Origin: Serinicoccus profundi
Lineage (GTDB): Bacteria > Actinomycetota > Actinomycetes > Actinomycetales > Dermatophilaceae
Length of the DNA: 64,000 nt
NCBI RefSeq assembly: GCF_008001015.1
Contig: NZ_CP042862.1
Coordinates: 682,001-746,000, forward strand
Direction: 5' to 3'
Made by a program: the position numbers and the translations under genes. The notes beneath the pieces were generated by a model, which ran no database searches, was not told the origin of the DNA, and saw only the letters and a list, made by a program, of their open reading frames with translations. Positions within the stretch are counted from its first letter, which is position 1; the number at the start of each line of letters is the position of its first letter. Below are positions 17,262-29,616 of this stretch, one piece after another.

Positions 17262-19121
17262 ATGTGCGGAATCGTCGGATATGTCGGTCCTCGGACCAGC
17301 GAGAAGGCCCTCGACGTCGTGATGGAGGGGCTCGGTCGCCTCGAGTACCGCGGCTACGACTCGGCGGGCGTGGCGGTCGTGGAGCAGGGTGGTGTCGCGA
17401 CCCGCAAGAGGTCCGGCAAGCTGACCAACCTCCAGCAGGCCCTGGTCGACGCCCCGCTGCCGGAGACGTCCACCGCGATCGGGCACACCCGGTGGGCGAC
17501 CCACGGTGGTCCCACCGATGCCAACGCCCACCCGCACCGCGGCGGGCAGGGCGGCAAGCTCGCCCTCGTCCACAACGGCATCATCGAGAACTTCCACGCC
17601 CTCAAGCAGTCGCTGCTCGCCGAGGGCGTCGAGTTCACCTCCGAGACCGACACCGAGGTCGTCGCCCACCTGCTCGACCGGGCCTTCGTGGACACCGCGG
17701 ACCTCACCGAGGCCATGCGGGCCGTCGTCGACATCCTGGAGGGTGCCTTCACCCTGCTCGCGGTGCACGCCGACCAGCCGGACGTCGTCGTGGGGGCACG
17801 CCGCAACAGCCCGCTCGTCGTCGGCCTGGGCGAGGGGGAGAACTACCTCGGCTCGGACGTGGCGGCCTTCATCGGGCATACCCGACAGGCGCTGGAGCTG
17901 GGGCAGGACCAGATCGTCACGATCACCCCCGACGGCTACTCGGTCATCAACTTCGACGGCTCGCCCAGCGACGGCAAGACCTACGAGGTCACCTGGGACG
18001 CCGCGGCCGCCGAGAAGGGCGGCTACGACACCTTCATGGAGAAGGAGATCCACGAGCAGCCGCACGCCGTCGCCGACACCCTGCTCGGCCGCACCGACGC
18101 CGAGGGCAACCTCGTGCTCGACGAGCTGCACATCCCCGTCGAGGACCTCAAGGCGGTCACCAAGATCGTCATCGTCGCCTGCGGCACCGCGTCGTATGCC
18201 GGCATGGTCGCGAAGTACGCCATCGAGCGGTGGACGCGCATCCCGGTGGAGGTGGAGCTCGCGCACGAGTTCCGTTACCGCGACCCGGTGGTGGACGAGC
18301 GGACCCTGGTGGTCTCGATCTCCCAGTCCGGGGAGACGATGGACACCCTCATGGCCGTCCGGCACGCCAAGGAGCTCGGCGCCAAGACGGTCTCCATCTG
18401 CAACACCCATGGCTCGACGATCCCGCGCGAGTCCGACGCCGTGCTCTACACCCACGCCGGTCCGGAGATCGCGGTCGCCTCGACCAAGGCGTTCCTCGCC
18501 CAGATCACCGCGTCCTACATCCTCGGGCTCTACCTCACCTCGCTGCGCGGCGAGTCCTACGGCCGCAGCGCCGCCGAGATCATGGCCGAGCTGCAGGGCA
18601 TCCCCGCGCACATCGAGGCGCTGCTGGGCACGATGGACCGGGTCAAGGAGATCGCCTCCTTCATGGCCGACTCCCGCTCGGTGCTCTTCCTGGGCCGCCA
18701 CGTCGGCTACCCCATCGCCATGGAGGGCGCGCTCAAGCTCAAGGAGCTCGCCTACATCCACGCGGAGGGCTTCGCCGCGGGGGAGCTCAAGCACGGCCCG
18801 ATCGCCCTCATCGAGCCCGGGCAGCCCGTCTTCATCGTCGTCCCCTCGCCGGACAGCGAGCACGGGCTGCACGGCAAGGTGGTCTCCAACATCCAGGAGA
18901 TCCGCGCCCGCGGCGCCCGCACCCTGGTCATCGCCGAGGAGGGCGACGAGGACGTCGTGCCCTTCGCCGACGAGGTCATCCGGGTGCCGCGCACGTCGCC
19001 CCTGCTGGCCCCGCTGCTCACCGTCGTGCCGCTGCAGGTCTTTGCGCTGCAGCTGTCGACGGCCAAGGGTCTGGACGTCGACCAGCCGCGCAACCTCGCC
19101 AAGTCGGTCACGGTCGAGTAG
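17262..19121 (+). CDS. glmS: Glutamine-fructose-6-phosphate aminotransferase (isomerizing)
   Basis: 619 residues. Converts fructose-6-phosphate and glutamine to glucosamine-6-phosphate, the entry to peptidoglycan and amino-sugar synthesis. Cys2 (MCGIVGYVG) is the glutaminase nucleophile; HTRWATHG and NGIIEN complete the class II amidotransferase domain (1-240). Two SIS domains follow ([48 protein letters not shown]) with the terminal [13 protein letters not shown] tail. It diverges from coaA and is followed by acpS. Confidence 0.98.
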   Translation: MCGIVGYVGPRTSEKALDVVMEGLGRLEYRGYDSAGVAVVEQGGVATRKRSGKLTNLQQALVDAPLPETSTAIGHTRWATHGGPTDANAHPHRGGQGGKLALVHNGIIENFHALKQSLLAEGVEFTSETDTEVVAHLLDRAFVDTADLTEAMRAVVDILEGAFTLLAVHADQPDVVVGARRNSPLVVGLGEGENYLGSDVAAFIGHTRQALELGQDQIVTITPDGYSVINFDGSPSDGKTYEVTWDAAAAEKGGYDTFMEKEIHEQPHAVADTLLGRTDAEGNLVLDELHIPVEDLKAVTKIVIVACGTASYAGMVAKYAIERWTRIPVEVELAHEFRYRDPVVDERTLVVSISQSGETMDTLMAVRHAKELGAKTVSICNTHGSTIPRESDAVLYTHAGPEIAVASTKAFLAQITASYILGLYLTSLRGESYGRSAAEIMAELQGIPAHIEALLGTMDRVKEIASFMADSRSVLFLGRHVGYPIAMEGALKLKELAYIHAEGFAAGELKHGPIALIEPGQPVFIVVPSPDSEHGLHGKVVSNIQEIRARGARTLVIAEEGDEDVVPFADEVIRVPRTSPLLAPLLTVVPLQVFALQLSTAKGLDVDQPRNLAKSVTVE

Positions 19122-19169
19122 GCCGGTGTTGATGCCCCTGCCCGCGGTCCGCGGCGCCCGAGGTCGCCG

Positions 19170-19547
19170 GTGATCATCGGCGTCGGGATCGACGTCGTCG
19201 ACATCGCGCGCTTCAGTGCGCGGATCGAGGCCAACCCGCGGCTGGGGGAGCGGTTGTTCACCGCCGACGAGCTCGGGCTGCGGCCGGAGTCCATGGCCGC
19301 CCGCTTCGCTGCCAAGGAGGCGCTGGCCAAGGCGCTGGGCGCCCCGGTGGGCCTGCGGTGGACCGATGCCTGGGTCGAGCGCGACGACAGCGGCCGCCCG
19401 CACCTGCGCACCCAGGGCACGGTGCGCGCGCGGGCCGACCAGCTCGGCATCAGTCACCTGCACGTCTCGTTGTCCCACGACGCAGGGGTCGCCTCGGCCG
19501 TGGTGATCGCCGAAGCCGATCCGACCACCCTTCCGGAGGGGGACTGA
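19170..19547 (+). CDS. acpS: Holo-[acyl-carrier-protein] synthase
   Basis: 125 residues. Transfers 4'-phosphopantetheine from CoA to acyl carrier protein. [14 protein letters not shown] holds the metal-binding Asp8 equivalent, and [14 protein letters not shown] the conserved Glu/Lys of the second motif. [15 protein letters not shown] closes the fold. GTG 19170 is preceded by CGAGG. It sits between glmS and the NAD(P)HX repair gene, the usual actinobacterial order. Confidence 0.95.
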   Translation: MIIGVGIDVVDIARFSARIEANPRLGERLFTADELGLRPESMAARFAAKEALAKALGAPVGLRWTDAWVERDDSGRPHLRTQGTVRARADQLGISHLHVSLSHDAGVASAVVIAEADPTTLPEGD

Positions 19548-19548
19548 C

Positions 19549-21072
19549 ATGCTCCAGGCGTATGCCGTCGCGGACGTCCGCGAGGCCGAGGAGCGGGCGC
19601 GCGACGGGCTGCCCGAGGGGGAGCTGATGCGGCGCGCGGCGCGCGGGCTCGCCGACGTGGTGGCCACGCGCTGCGAGCAGCGGCAGGCCGGTCGTGTCGT
19701 GGTCCTTGCCGGCCCGGGGGACAACGGCGGCGACGCCCTGCACGCGGCGGCCCTGCTGGCCGGTCACCCGGATCGCGACGTGCAGGTCGTCGGGGTCGCG
19801 TCCCGGCTGCACGAGGGTGGCCTGACCGACGTGCACGAGGCGGGGCTGGACGTCCACGACGTCGCCCCCGACGCCGAGGACCTCCCGCCGACGGTGCTCG
19901 AGACCCTCGCCGCGGCCGACCTCGTCGTCGACGGGCTCCTCGGCATCGGCGGTCGCCCGGGGCTGCGTGGGGCGATGCGCGCCGCCGTCGATGCGGTGCC
20001 CGGCTCGGCATACCTCCTCGCGGTCGACCTGCCCAGCGGCGCCGACCCGGAGGGACTCGCCGCGCCCGAGCACTGCGCCGTCGCCGACGAGACGGTGACC
20101 TTCGGGGTCCTCAAACCGGTGCACCTCATGCCCGCCACAGCGCCGGTCGTCGGCCTGCTGACGCTCGTCGACATCGGGGTGCGGGTCGATACGGTCGCGG
20201 TCGTGGAGCGGCTGGAGCCCTCCGACGTGGCCGAGCTGTGGCCGGTGCCGCCAGCGGGCGACGACAAGTACCGCCGGGGGGTGCTGGGGGTGATTGCAGG
20301 GAGCGCGGACTACCCGGGGGCCGCAGTGCTGTGCACGAGCGCGGCCCTGGAGGCCGGCGTCGGGATGGTGCGCTACCTCGGGCCGGAGCGCGTGCAGGAC
20401 CACGTCCTGGCGGCGTGCCCGGAGGTGGTGCCCGGGCAGGGGCGGATCCAGGCGATGGTCATGGGCCCGGGGGTGCCCGTGCGCGACGGGGAGACCGCGG
20501 ACCGACGCCAGATCCAGTGGTTCCGGCAGGCGCTGGCCAGTGACGTGCCGCTCGTCGTGGACGCGGGCGCGCTCCAGCTGCTGGGCCACTGGCAGCGCAC
20601 CGGGCACCTGCGCTGCGAGGCCCCGACCCTGCTCACCCCGCACGCCGGGGAGCTGGCCTCGCTCCTCACCGAGCTGGGCGAAACGAGTGTCGAGCGGGCC
20701 GAGGTCGAGGCCGACCCGGTGACCCACGCCCGCCGCGCGGCGCGCCTCACCGGCGCCGTGGTGCTGCTCAAGGGCGCGACGACGGTGATCGCCGACCCGG
20801 ATGCGCAGGTGCCGGTGCGCACCCAGGCCGACGCGCCACCCTGGCTCGCGACGGCGGGCTCCGGCGACGTCCTGGCCGGAGTCTGCGGCGCGCTGCTCGC
20901 CTCGGGTGTCGCGCCCCGCGACGTCGGCTCGATCGGGGCGCTCGTGCACGGGCTCGCCGGGCATCGCGCCAACCCCGGCGGACCGGTCCGGGCCAGCTCG
21001 GTCGTCCGGGCGGTCGCCGCGACGGTCAGCGACCTGCTCGCCGGTCGGCCGCGGCGCAGTCCGGGCAGGTGA
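19549..21072 (+). CDS. nnr: Bifunctional NAD(P)HX epimerase / ADP-dependent dehydratase
   Basis: 507 residues. It repairs hydrated NAD(P)H. The N-terminal epimerase domain (about 1-215) has [13 protein letters not shown] and [12 protein letters not shown]. The C-terminal ribokinase-like dehydratase domain (about 230-507) has [39 protein letters not shown] and the catalytic [11 protein letters not shown]. The start is ATG 19549, one base after the acpS stop, with GGAGGGG upstream. The last 47 bp overlap the convergent Fur-family gene. Confidence 0.95.
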   Translation: MLQAYAVADVREAEERARDGLPEGELMRRAARGLADVVATRCEQRQAGRVVVLAGPGDNGGDALHAAALLAGHPDRDVQVVGVASRLHEGGLTDVHEAGLDVHDVAPDAEDLPPTVLETLAAADLVVDGLLGIGGRPGLRGAMRAAVDAVPGSAYLLAVDLPSGADPEGLAAPEHCAVADETVTFGVLKPVHLMPATAPVVGLLTLVDIGVRVDTVAVVERLEPSDVAELWPVPPAGDDKYRRGVLGVIAGSADYPGAAVLCTSAALEAGVGMVRYLGPERVQDHVLAACPEVVPGQGRIQAMVMGPGVPVRDGETADRRQIQWFRQALASDVPLVVDAGALQLLGHWQRTGHLRCEAPTLLTPHAGELASLLTELGETSVERAEVEADPVTHARRAARLTGAVVLLKGATTVIADPDAQVPVRTQADAPPWLATAGSGDVLAGVCGALLASGVAPRDVGSIGALVHGLAGHRANPGGPVRASSVVRAVAATVSDLLAGRPRRSPGR

Positions 21073-21481
21073 CCGACAGCGCGGTATGCCCCAGGTGGGG
21101 GCGGTAGCCCCTCGCCTCGAGGTGCTCGCGCGCCGGCTGCAGCACCTCGGTGGGCAGGTCGAGGACCGACCCGCACCCGCGGCAGGCGGCGTGCGCGTGC
21201 GCGACGCCGGTGACCTGCGCCGCGAAGTGGTAGCGGGCGGGAGCGTGGTCGAGGTGCACGTGGGTGAGGATCCCCGCCGCACACAGGTGCTCCAGGGCGC
21301 GGTAGGTCGTGGCCAGGTGGGTCGGCCCGAGCTGCTGCACGGCGGCATGCACCTCGGTGACGTCAGGGTGCCCCGGTAGGGAGGCGAGCGCCTCCAGCAC
21401 CCGGCGTCGCGGCTCGGTCACGCGGTCCCCGCGCTCGCGCAGCAGCACGAGAGCCTGCTCCACGGGCTCGGGCGTCGGCAT
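21026..21481 (-). CDS. Fur-family metalloregulator
   Basis: 151 residues. An N-terminal winged helix (residues 10-85: [22 protein letters not shown]) is followed by a dimerisation/metal domain with HVHLDHAPARYHF, AHAHAACRGCGSVLDLP and a second CPDC pair. The two Cys-x2-Cys motifs form the structural zinc site. The fold fits Fur, Zur or PerR; the regulatory metal cannot be decided. ATG 21481 lies 7 nt after a CACACT hexamer (leaderless layout). It diverges from a VOC-family gene, and its 3' end is antisense to nnr. Confidence 0.88.
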   Translation of the reverse strand: MPTPEPVEQALVLLRERGDRVTEPRRRVLEALASLPGHPDVTEVHAAVQQLGPTHLATTYRALEHLCAAGILTHVHLDHAPARYHFAAQVTGVAHAHAACRGCGSVLDLPTEVLQPAREHLEARGYRPHLGHTALSVTCPDCAAADRRAGR

Positions 21482-21488
21482 ACCGCCC

Positions 21489-21494
21489 AGTGTG
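21489..21494 (-). promoter_or_regulatory. -10 element of a leaderless fur-family transcript
   Basis: Minus-strand CACACT, then 7 nt, then ATG 21481. Confidence 0.35.
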
Positions 21495-21531
21495 CCCGAT
21501 GGTCGCTGCACAGGGGTCGGGGCCGCATTGC

Positions 21532-21537
21532 TAGGTT
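21532..21537 (+). promoter_or_regulatory. -10 element of a leaderless VOC-gene transcript
   Basis: TAGGTT ends 6 nt before ATG 21544. The 62-bp gap between the divergent genes could hold a Fur-family operator, but I see no clear palindrome. Confidence 0.5.
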
Positions 21538-21543
21538 GAGGCC

Positions 21544-22002
21544 ATGGATCAGCGCGTGTCACTTCTCACCCTGGGGGTGAGCGACCTCGAGCGCGCTCGC
21601 GCCTTCTACCAGGCGCTCGGCTGGGAGGCCGGACCCTCCCCGGACCACATCGCCTTCTTCCAGGCCGGCGGCATGGTCGTCGCCCTCTGGGAGCGCGCCG
21701 CCCTGGCGGTCGACTCCGGCATCGACATCGACTCCGACACCGAGGACACGCCCGGCAGTGGCGACGCCTGGGGCGGCAAGGTGGTGGGCGTCAACCTGCC
21801 CAGCGCCGCGGACGTCGACGAGCAGATGAAGGACGCCGAGGCGGCCGGGGCGACGGTGCTGCGCCCGGCGTGCACCCGCTTCTGGGGTGGCTACTCCGGC
21901 GTCTTCACCGACCCGGACGGACACGTGTGGGAGATCGCCCACAACCCGTTCTGGACGGTCACGGACGAAGGTCAGACGCTGCTGGGTGACGGCAGGGGCT
22001 GA
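21544..22002 (+). CDS. VOC (glyoxalase/bleomycin-resistance) superfamily protein
   Basis: 152 residues built of two beta-alpha-beta-beta-beta modules. The first runs from VSLLTLGVSDLERARAFYQALGW to VVALWER, the second from VVGVNLPSAADVDEQM to GVFTDPDGHVWEIAHNP. The C-terminal DPDGHVWE carries a metal-ligand-type Glu. No substrate can be assigned; members include lyases, dioxygenases and resistance proteins. The 3' end overlaps the convergent MFS gene by 31 bp. Confidence 0.85.
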   Translation: MDQRVSLLTLGVSDLERARAFYQALGWEAGPSPDHIAFFQAGGMVVALWERAALAVDSGIDIDSDTEDTPGSGDAWGGKVVGVNLPSAADVDEQMKDAEAAGATVLRPACTRFWGGYSGVFTDPDGHVWEIAHNPFWTVTDEGQTLLGDGRG

Positions 22003-23288
22003 GTCTCCCTGACCCGCGGCACCATGAATGACAGGACCGCGGCACCGAGGCACAGCGCCCCGGCGATGAGCCAGGCGAGGGTGTAGCTGCCCTGCACGTC
22101 GCGGACCAGCCCGGCGCCGGTCGCGGCCACCGCGGCCCCGAGCTGGTGGGAGGCGAAGACCCAGCCGAAGACCATGGGCGCCCGCTCGCCGAAGTGCTGC
22201 TGGCACAGGGCCACCGTCGGCGGCACCGTGGCGACCCAGTCGAGGCCGTAGAAGAGGATGAAGGCCCACATGCTGGGCTGGACGTCCGGGCCGAGCAGCG
22301 TGGGCAGCGCCATGAGCGAGAGCCCGCGCAGCGCGTAGTAGATCGCGAGCAGCACGCGGGGGTCCACCCGGTCGGTCAACCAGCCGCTGGCCACCGTGCC
22401 GACGATGTCGACGATCCCGATCACGGCGAGCAGGCTCGCGGCGGCGGTGAGCGGCATACCGTGGTCGTGCGCGGCGGGGACGAAGTGCGTCCCGACCAGG
22501 CCGTTGGTCGAGGCGCCGCAGATCGCGAACCCGGCCGCGAGCAGCCAGAAGGCGCGGGTCCGGGCCGCCTCCCGCAGCGAGGCGAGGGCGAGCAGGGCCG
22601 CGTTGCCCTTCCGCGAGGGACGCGCCGGGGTGGGGTGCTCGGGCGTCGCGCCGTAGGCCTCCAGCCCCAGGTCGCGCGGGTGGTCGCGGACGGCGAAGAC
22701 GACCAGCGGCAGGACGAGCAGCGCCGCACCCGCGACGACCAGGCTCGGCACCCGCCAGCCGTAGGCGGTCGCGAGCCAGGCCACGCCCGGCAGGAAGACG
22801 AGCTGGCCGGTCGCCGCGGCAGCGGTGAGGATGCCGCTGACCAGGCCGCGACGGGCGACGAACCAGCGCGAGACCAGGGTGGCGACGAAGGCCATCGAGA
22901 TCGACCCGGCGCCCAGCCCGACCACGACCCCCCACAGCAGCCACAGCTGCCAGGGCTCGGTCATGAAGACGGTGAGGGCGCTGCCGGTCGCGAGCAGGAG
23001 CAGCGCGGTGATGAGCACCGGCCGGATGCCGAAGCGGTCCATCAGCGCGGCGGCGAACGGCGAGAACAACCCGAACAGCACGAGGTTGATCGAGACGGCC
23101 AGCCCGATCGTGCCGTGCGACCAGCCGAACTCGGTGTGCAGCGGGTCGATGAGCACGCCGGGGACCGACCGGAACCCCGCCGCCCCCACGATCGCGACGA
23201 ACCCGGCGAGGGCCACCCACCAGGCGCGGTGCACGCGCCCGGTGCGCCGCGGCGCGGGGTGCAGGTCGGCGGTGGGGGAGGCGGTCAC
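21972..23288 (-). CDS. MFS transporter (oxalate/monocarboxylate-porter-like)
   Basis: 438 residues with 12 predicted helices. WWVALAGFVAIVGAAGFRSVPGVLIDPLHTEFGWS at the N-terminus and GWLTDRVDPR in the central loop resemble the MFS_1 monocarboxylate/oxalate-formate type. Substrate unknown. The start is uncertain: GTG 23288 gives a 21-residue lead before helix 1; in-frame GTGs at 23306 and 23315 are alternatives, the latter one base after the leuA stop. It probably lies in the leuA transcript. Confidence 0.85.
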   Translation of the reverse strand: MTASPTADLHPAPRRTGRVHRAWWVALAGFVAIVGAAGFRSVPGVLIDPLHTEFGWSHGTIGLAVSINLVLFGLFSPFAAALMDRFGIRPVLITALLLLATGSALTVFMTEPWQLWLLWGVVVGLGAGSISMAFVATLVSRWFVARRGLVSGILTAAAATGQLVFLPGVAWLATAYGWRVPSLVVAGAALLVLPLVVFAVRDHPRDLGLEAYGATPEHPTPARPSRKGNAALLALASLREAARTRAFWLLAAGFAICGASTNGLVGTHFVPAAHDHGMPLTAAASLLAVIGIVDIVGTVASGWLTDRVDPRVLLAIYYALRGLSLMALPTLLGPDVQPSMWAFILFYGLDWVATVPPTVALCQQHFGERAPMVFGWVFASHQLGAAVAATGAGLVRDVQGSYTLAWLIAGALCLGAAVLSFMVPRVRETQPLPSPSSV

Positions 23289-23316
23289 GGGGTCGTGGTC
23301 CGGCACCCCTCCCACG

Positions 23317-25177
<1,861 letters not shown>

Positions 25178-25184
25178 CGCGGTC

Positions 25185-25215
25185 ACTCTAGCCCACGATC
25201 CTGACGTGAGGTCAA
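25185..25215 (-). promoter_or_regulatory. leuL-leuA promoter
   Basis: TTGACC (25215-25210) and TAGAGT (25190-25185) with a 19-bp spacer, then 7 nt to the leader ATG. Confidence 0.6.
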
Positions 25216-25357
25216 TCGCGGGTCCGCGGTGGGTGTCCTGCATCGCCGGGGTCCGAGCACCGGATCTGCCGGACACCGATGGAGGACGGCTCTTGTCCAC
25301 AGGCCGCTCACGGGGCGGGCCGGTCTGGGAGATGCTGGGAGTGGGGAGGGGGTCACG

Positions 25358-26281
25358 ATGAGGCCGGCAGAACGGCGGGCGATGGTCGCGCGGGAGCTGG
25401 GCGGGCGCCACGACGGTGTCGTGCGGCGGCAGGACCTTTACGACCTCGGGCTGACCTATGACCAGGTCCAGGCCGAGATCGACGCAGGCCGATGGCATCT
25501 GGTGGGCCGGCGGTCGGTCTCCCTGGTGGGGCCCGTCCTCGACGCGAAGGCGCAGCGGCGCGTGGCCACCTGGGAGGTGGGCGCCGGTGCCGTGCTCGAC
25601 GGCGTGACCTCGCTGGTTGAGGCCGGTCTCACCTCGTGGCAGGAGAGCGTGATCCACGTGAGCGTCGCCAAGGGGACCCGCGTCCGCCCGCGTCCTGGCG
25701 TGCGCATCCACCACCAGCGCCGCATGGGCCGGACCCTGGGCACCGAGCCGCCACGGACCGCCCCCGAGGTCGCCACCCTGCGGGCGGCGGCCTGGGCGGT
25801 GTCGGACCGGCAGGCGCTGACCGTGCTCGCGATGCCGGTGCAGCAGGGGCTGGTCTCGCCGCAGCGGCTGCTCGAGGAGTGGGAGACCACGCAGCGGCAC
25901 CGCCGTCGTGCCCTTCTGCAGGAGGCGGTGCCGTTGGTCTGCGACGGCGCCCAGGCGCTCAGCGAGCTCGACTTCGCCCGCGCCTGCCGTCGCCACGGGC
26001 TGCCCGCGCCGTCTCGTCAGGAGGTGCGGCACACGGCCCAGGGCAGGATCTACCTCGACGTCTACTTCGAGGACTACGGCGTCCACGCCGAGCTCAACGG
26101 GGCGCACCACTACCTCAAGCTGGCCCCGGTCGCGGACGCGAGGCGGCGCAACGACCGCGCGCTCGAGGGCGACATCTCCCTCGAGATTCCGGCCCTGGGC
26201 CTGCTCCTGGACGAGGCCGCATTCATGGAGCAGGTGAAGAGGGCCTTGTGGCAGCGGGGCTGGCGTCCGAGGTCCGCCTGA
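25358..26281 (+). CDS. AbiEi-like HTH plus DUF559-type nuclease-fold protein
   Basis: 307 residues. The N-terminal 55 residues (VARELGGRHDGVVRRQDLYDLGLTYDQVQAEI) resemble the winged-helix domain of AbiEi-type antitoxins. The C-terminal 90 residues (SELDFARACRRHGLP..., YLDVYFEDYGVHAELNGAHHY, RRNDRAL) resemble the DUF559/Vsr-like restriction-endonuclease fold. Such proteins are common, often multicopy and uncharacterised, in actinobacteria. No AbiEii-like toxin gene is adjacent. ATG 25358 has a GGGAGGGGG site. Function unknown; DNA- or defence-related action is inference. Confidence 0.7.
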   Translation: MRPAERRAMVARELGGRHDGVVRRQDLYDLGLTYDQVQAEIDAGRWHLVGRRSVSLVGPVLDAKAQRRVATWEVGAGAVLDGVTSLVEAGLTSWQESVIHVSVAKGTRVRPRPGVRIHHQRRMGRTLGTEPPRTAPEVATLRAAAWAVSDRQALTVLAMPVQQGLVSPQRLLEEWETTQRHRRRALLQEAVPLVCDGAQALSELDFARACRRHGLPAPSRQEVRHTAQGRIYLDVYFEDYGVHAELNGAHHYLKLAPVADARRRNDRALEGDISLEIPALGLLLDEAAFMEQVKRALWQRGWRPRSA

Positions 26282-26287
26282 GCCATT

Positions 26288-26340
26288 GTCTGGCGTTCGT
26301 GTCCTGCACTCACGGGGCCGCAGCACGGCCGATGCCAGAC
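26288..26340. terminator. Nested hairpin between convergent genes
   Basis: GTCTGGC (26288-26294) pairs with GCCAGAC (26334-26340). Inside it GGCCG-CAGCA-CGGCC (26316-26330) forms a second stem. It lies between the DUF559-type gene and the end of leuD. Confidence 0.45.
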
Positions 26341-26366
26341 TCAGAAGTCAGACGGCTCCCGGCGGC

Positions 26367-26965
26367 CTAGTCGACGGCGGCGGTGACGACCGGCTTCCAC
26401 GCCGGTCGTGCCTGCTCGAAGGCGGTGATGTCGGCCTCGTGCTCCAGGGTGAGGGAGATGTCGTCGAGGCCGTTCTCCAGCCGCCAGGCGACGTAGTCGT
26501 CCACCTGGAAGGTCGTCGTGAGATCACCGCAGGTGATGCTGCGACCGGGCAGGTCGACGGTGACCTCGGTGCCGGGCTCGGCCTCGAGCATCTTCCAGAT
26601 GAGCTCGATGTCGCCCTGGTCCAGCTGGGCGGTGAGCAGGCCCTGCTTGCCGGAGTTGCCGCGGAAGATGTCGGCGAACTTGCTCGACAGCACGGCCCGG
26701 AAGCCGTACTGCTGCAGCGCCCACACCGCGTGCTCCCGGCTGGAGCCGGTGCCGAAGTCGGGCCCCGCCACGAGCACCGAGCCACGGGCATACGGCTCGG
26801 TGTTGAGCACGAACGACGGGTCCTCCCGCCACCGCGAGAACAACCCCTGGTCGAAGCCGGTCCGGGAGACCTGCTTGAGCCAGTGCGCCGGGATGATCTG
26901 GTCGGTGTCGACGTTGGAGCGGCGCAGCGGCACGCCGATCCCGGTATGCGTGGTGAAGGGTTCCA

Positions 26966-26966
<1 letters not shown>
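26367..26966 (-). CDS. leuD: 3-isopropylmalate dehydratase small subunit
   Basis: 199 residues. With LeuC it isomerises 2- to 3-isopropylmalate. [15 protein letters not shown] and [17 protein letters not shown], the swivelling-domain motifs, are intact. ATG 26966 overlaps the leuC TGA by one base (TGATG), so the two subunits are translationally coupled for 1:1 synthesis. Confidence 0.97.
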
Positions 26967-28402
<1,436 letters not shown>

Positions 28403-28497
28403 GGTCGACCCTTCCGTTGCGGGGGTGTAGGGGTGGGAGACAATGCAGCCACTGTAAGCCCCACCCTTGACGCGACGTCACGGAGGTCGTTCGACTC

Positions 28498-29616
28498 ATG
28501 CGCTCCCACTCCATCGCAGTCCTGCCCGGTGACGGTGTCGGTCCCGAGGTGACTGGCGCGGCCCTGGAGGTCCTCGACGCGGCGCAGGAGGCCTTCGGTT
28601 TCACCACCGAGCGCACCGACGTCCCGCTCGGTGCCGACCACTACCTCCAGACCGGCGAGCTGCTCACCGCCGAGATGGTCACCCGGCTGCGCGAGCACGA
28701 CGCCATCCTCTTCGGCGCGATCGGGAGCCCGCGCGTGCCCCCGGGCGTCCTGGAGCGCGGCGTCATCCTCGCGCTGCGCGGCGCCATGCAGCAGGCGATC
28801 AACCTGCGCCCGGTCCGCCTCTACCCCGGCGTGCCGACGCCCATCGCCGGGCTGACCCCGCAGCGCTGCGACCTGGTCATCGTCCGGGAGAACACCGAGG
28901 GCGCCTACGTCGCACAGGGCAGCGCCGTGCACCGGGACACCCCCGCGTGGACGGCGGTCCAGGAGTCGGTCAACACCTGGTATGCCGTGGAGCGGGCGGT
29001 CGACTTCGCCTACCGGCTCGCGTCGGTCCGCCGGGGGCGGCTCACCCTGTGCCACAAGACCAACGTGCTCGTCGAGGCCGGTGCCCTGTGGTCGGCGGTC
29101 GTCGAGGAGGTGGGCACGCGCTACCCGGACGTCGAGACCGACTACGTCCACGTCGATGCGATGTGCATGCACCTTCCGGTGAGCCCGGAGCGCTTCGACG
29201 TCGTCGTCACGGACAACCTCTTCGGTGACATCGTCACCGACCTGGGCGCGGTCCTGCAGGGCGGCCTGGGGGTCGCCGCCAGCGGCAACCTGAACCTCGG
29301 CTCGCAGGCCCCGAGCATGTTCGAGCCCATCCACGGCTCGGCCCCGGACATCGCCGGACGCGGGTGGGCCAACCCGGCCGGTGCCTGCCTGTCGTTGGCG
29401 ATGATGCTGGGTGACCTCGGTGAGGGAGAGGCCGCCGCGGCGGTCGAGAGCGCGACGGCGCACGTGCTCGCGGACCTGCCGGCCCTGGCCGGGGAGGGCA
29501 TGGGGGCGAGCACGGCCGAGTTGGGCTCGCGCATCGCCACGGCGGTCGGTGAGGGCTCGGCGCCGGCGGTGGAGGGCAGCCTCATGAGCCAGCTCGCGCA
29601 GGTGATGTCTGCGTGA
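28498..29616 (+). CDS. leuB: 3-isopropylmalate dehydrogenase
   Basis: 372 residues. NAD-dependent oxidative decarboxylation of 3-isopropylmalate. LPGDGVGPEVT, the substrate loop LRPVRLYPGVPTP, IVRENTEGAYV, the DNLFGDIVTDL metal motif and HGSAPDIAGRGWANP adenine-site segment are intact. The start ATG 28498 has GGAGG 10 nt upstream, and TTGACG lies earlier in the divergent gap. It heads a tightly overlapping series leuB-alr-tsaE-phosphatase. Confidence 0.95.
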   Translation: MRSHSIAVLPGDGVGPEVTGAALEVLDAAQEAFGFTTERTDVPLGADHYLQTGELLTAEMVTRLREHDAILFGAIGSPRVPPGVLERGVILALRGAMQQAINLRPVRLYPGVPTPIAGLTPQRCDLVIVRENTEGAYVAQGSAVHRDTPAWTAVQESVNTWYAVERAVDFAYRLASVRRGRLTLCHKTNVLVEAGALWSAVVEEVGTRYPDVETDYVHVDAMCMHLPVSPERFDVVVTDNLFGDIVTDLGAVLQGGLGVAASGNLNLGSQAPSMFEPIHGSAPDIAGRGWANPAGACLSLAMMLGDLGEGEAAAAVESATAHVLADLPALAGEGMGASTAELGSRIATAVGEGSAPAVEGSLMSQLAQVMSA

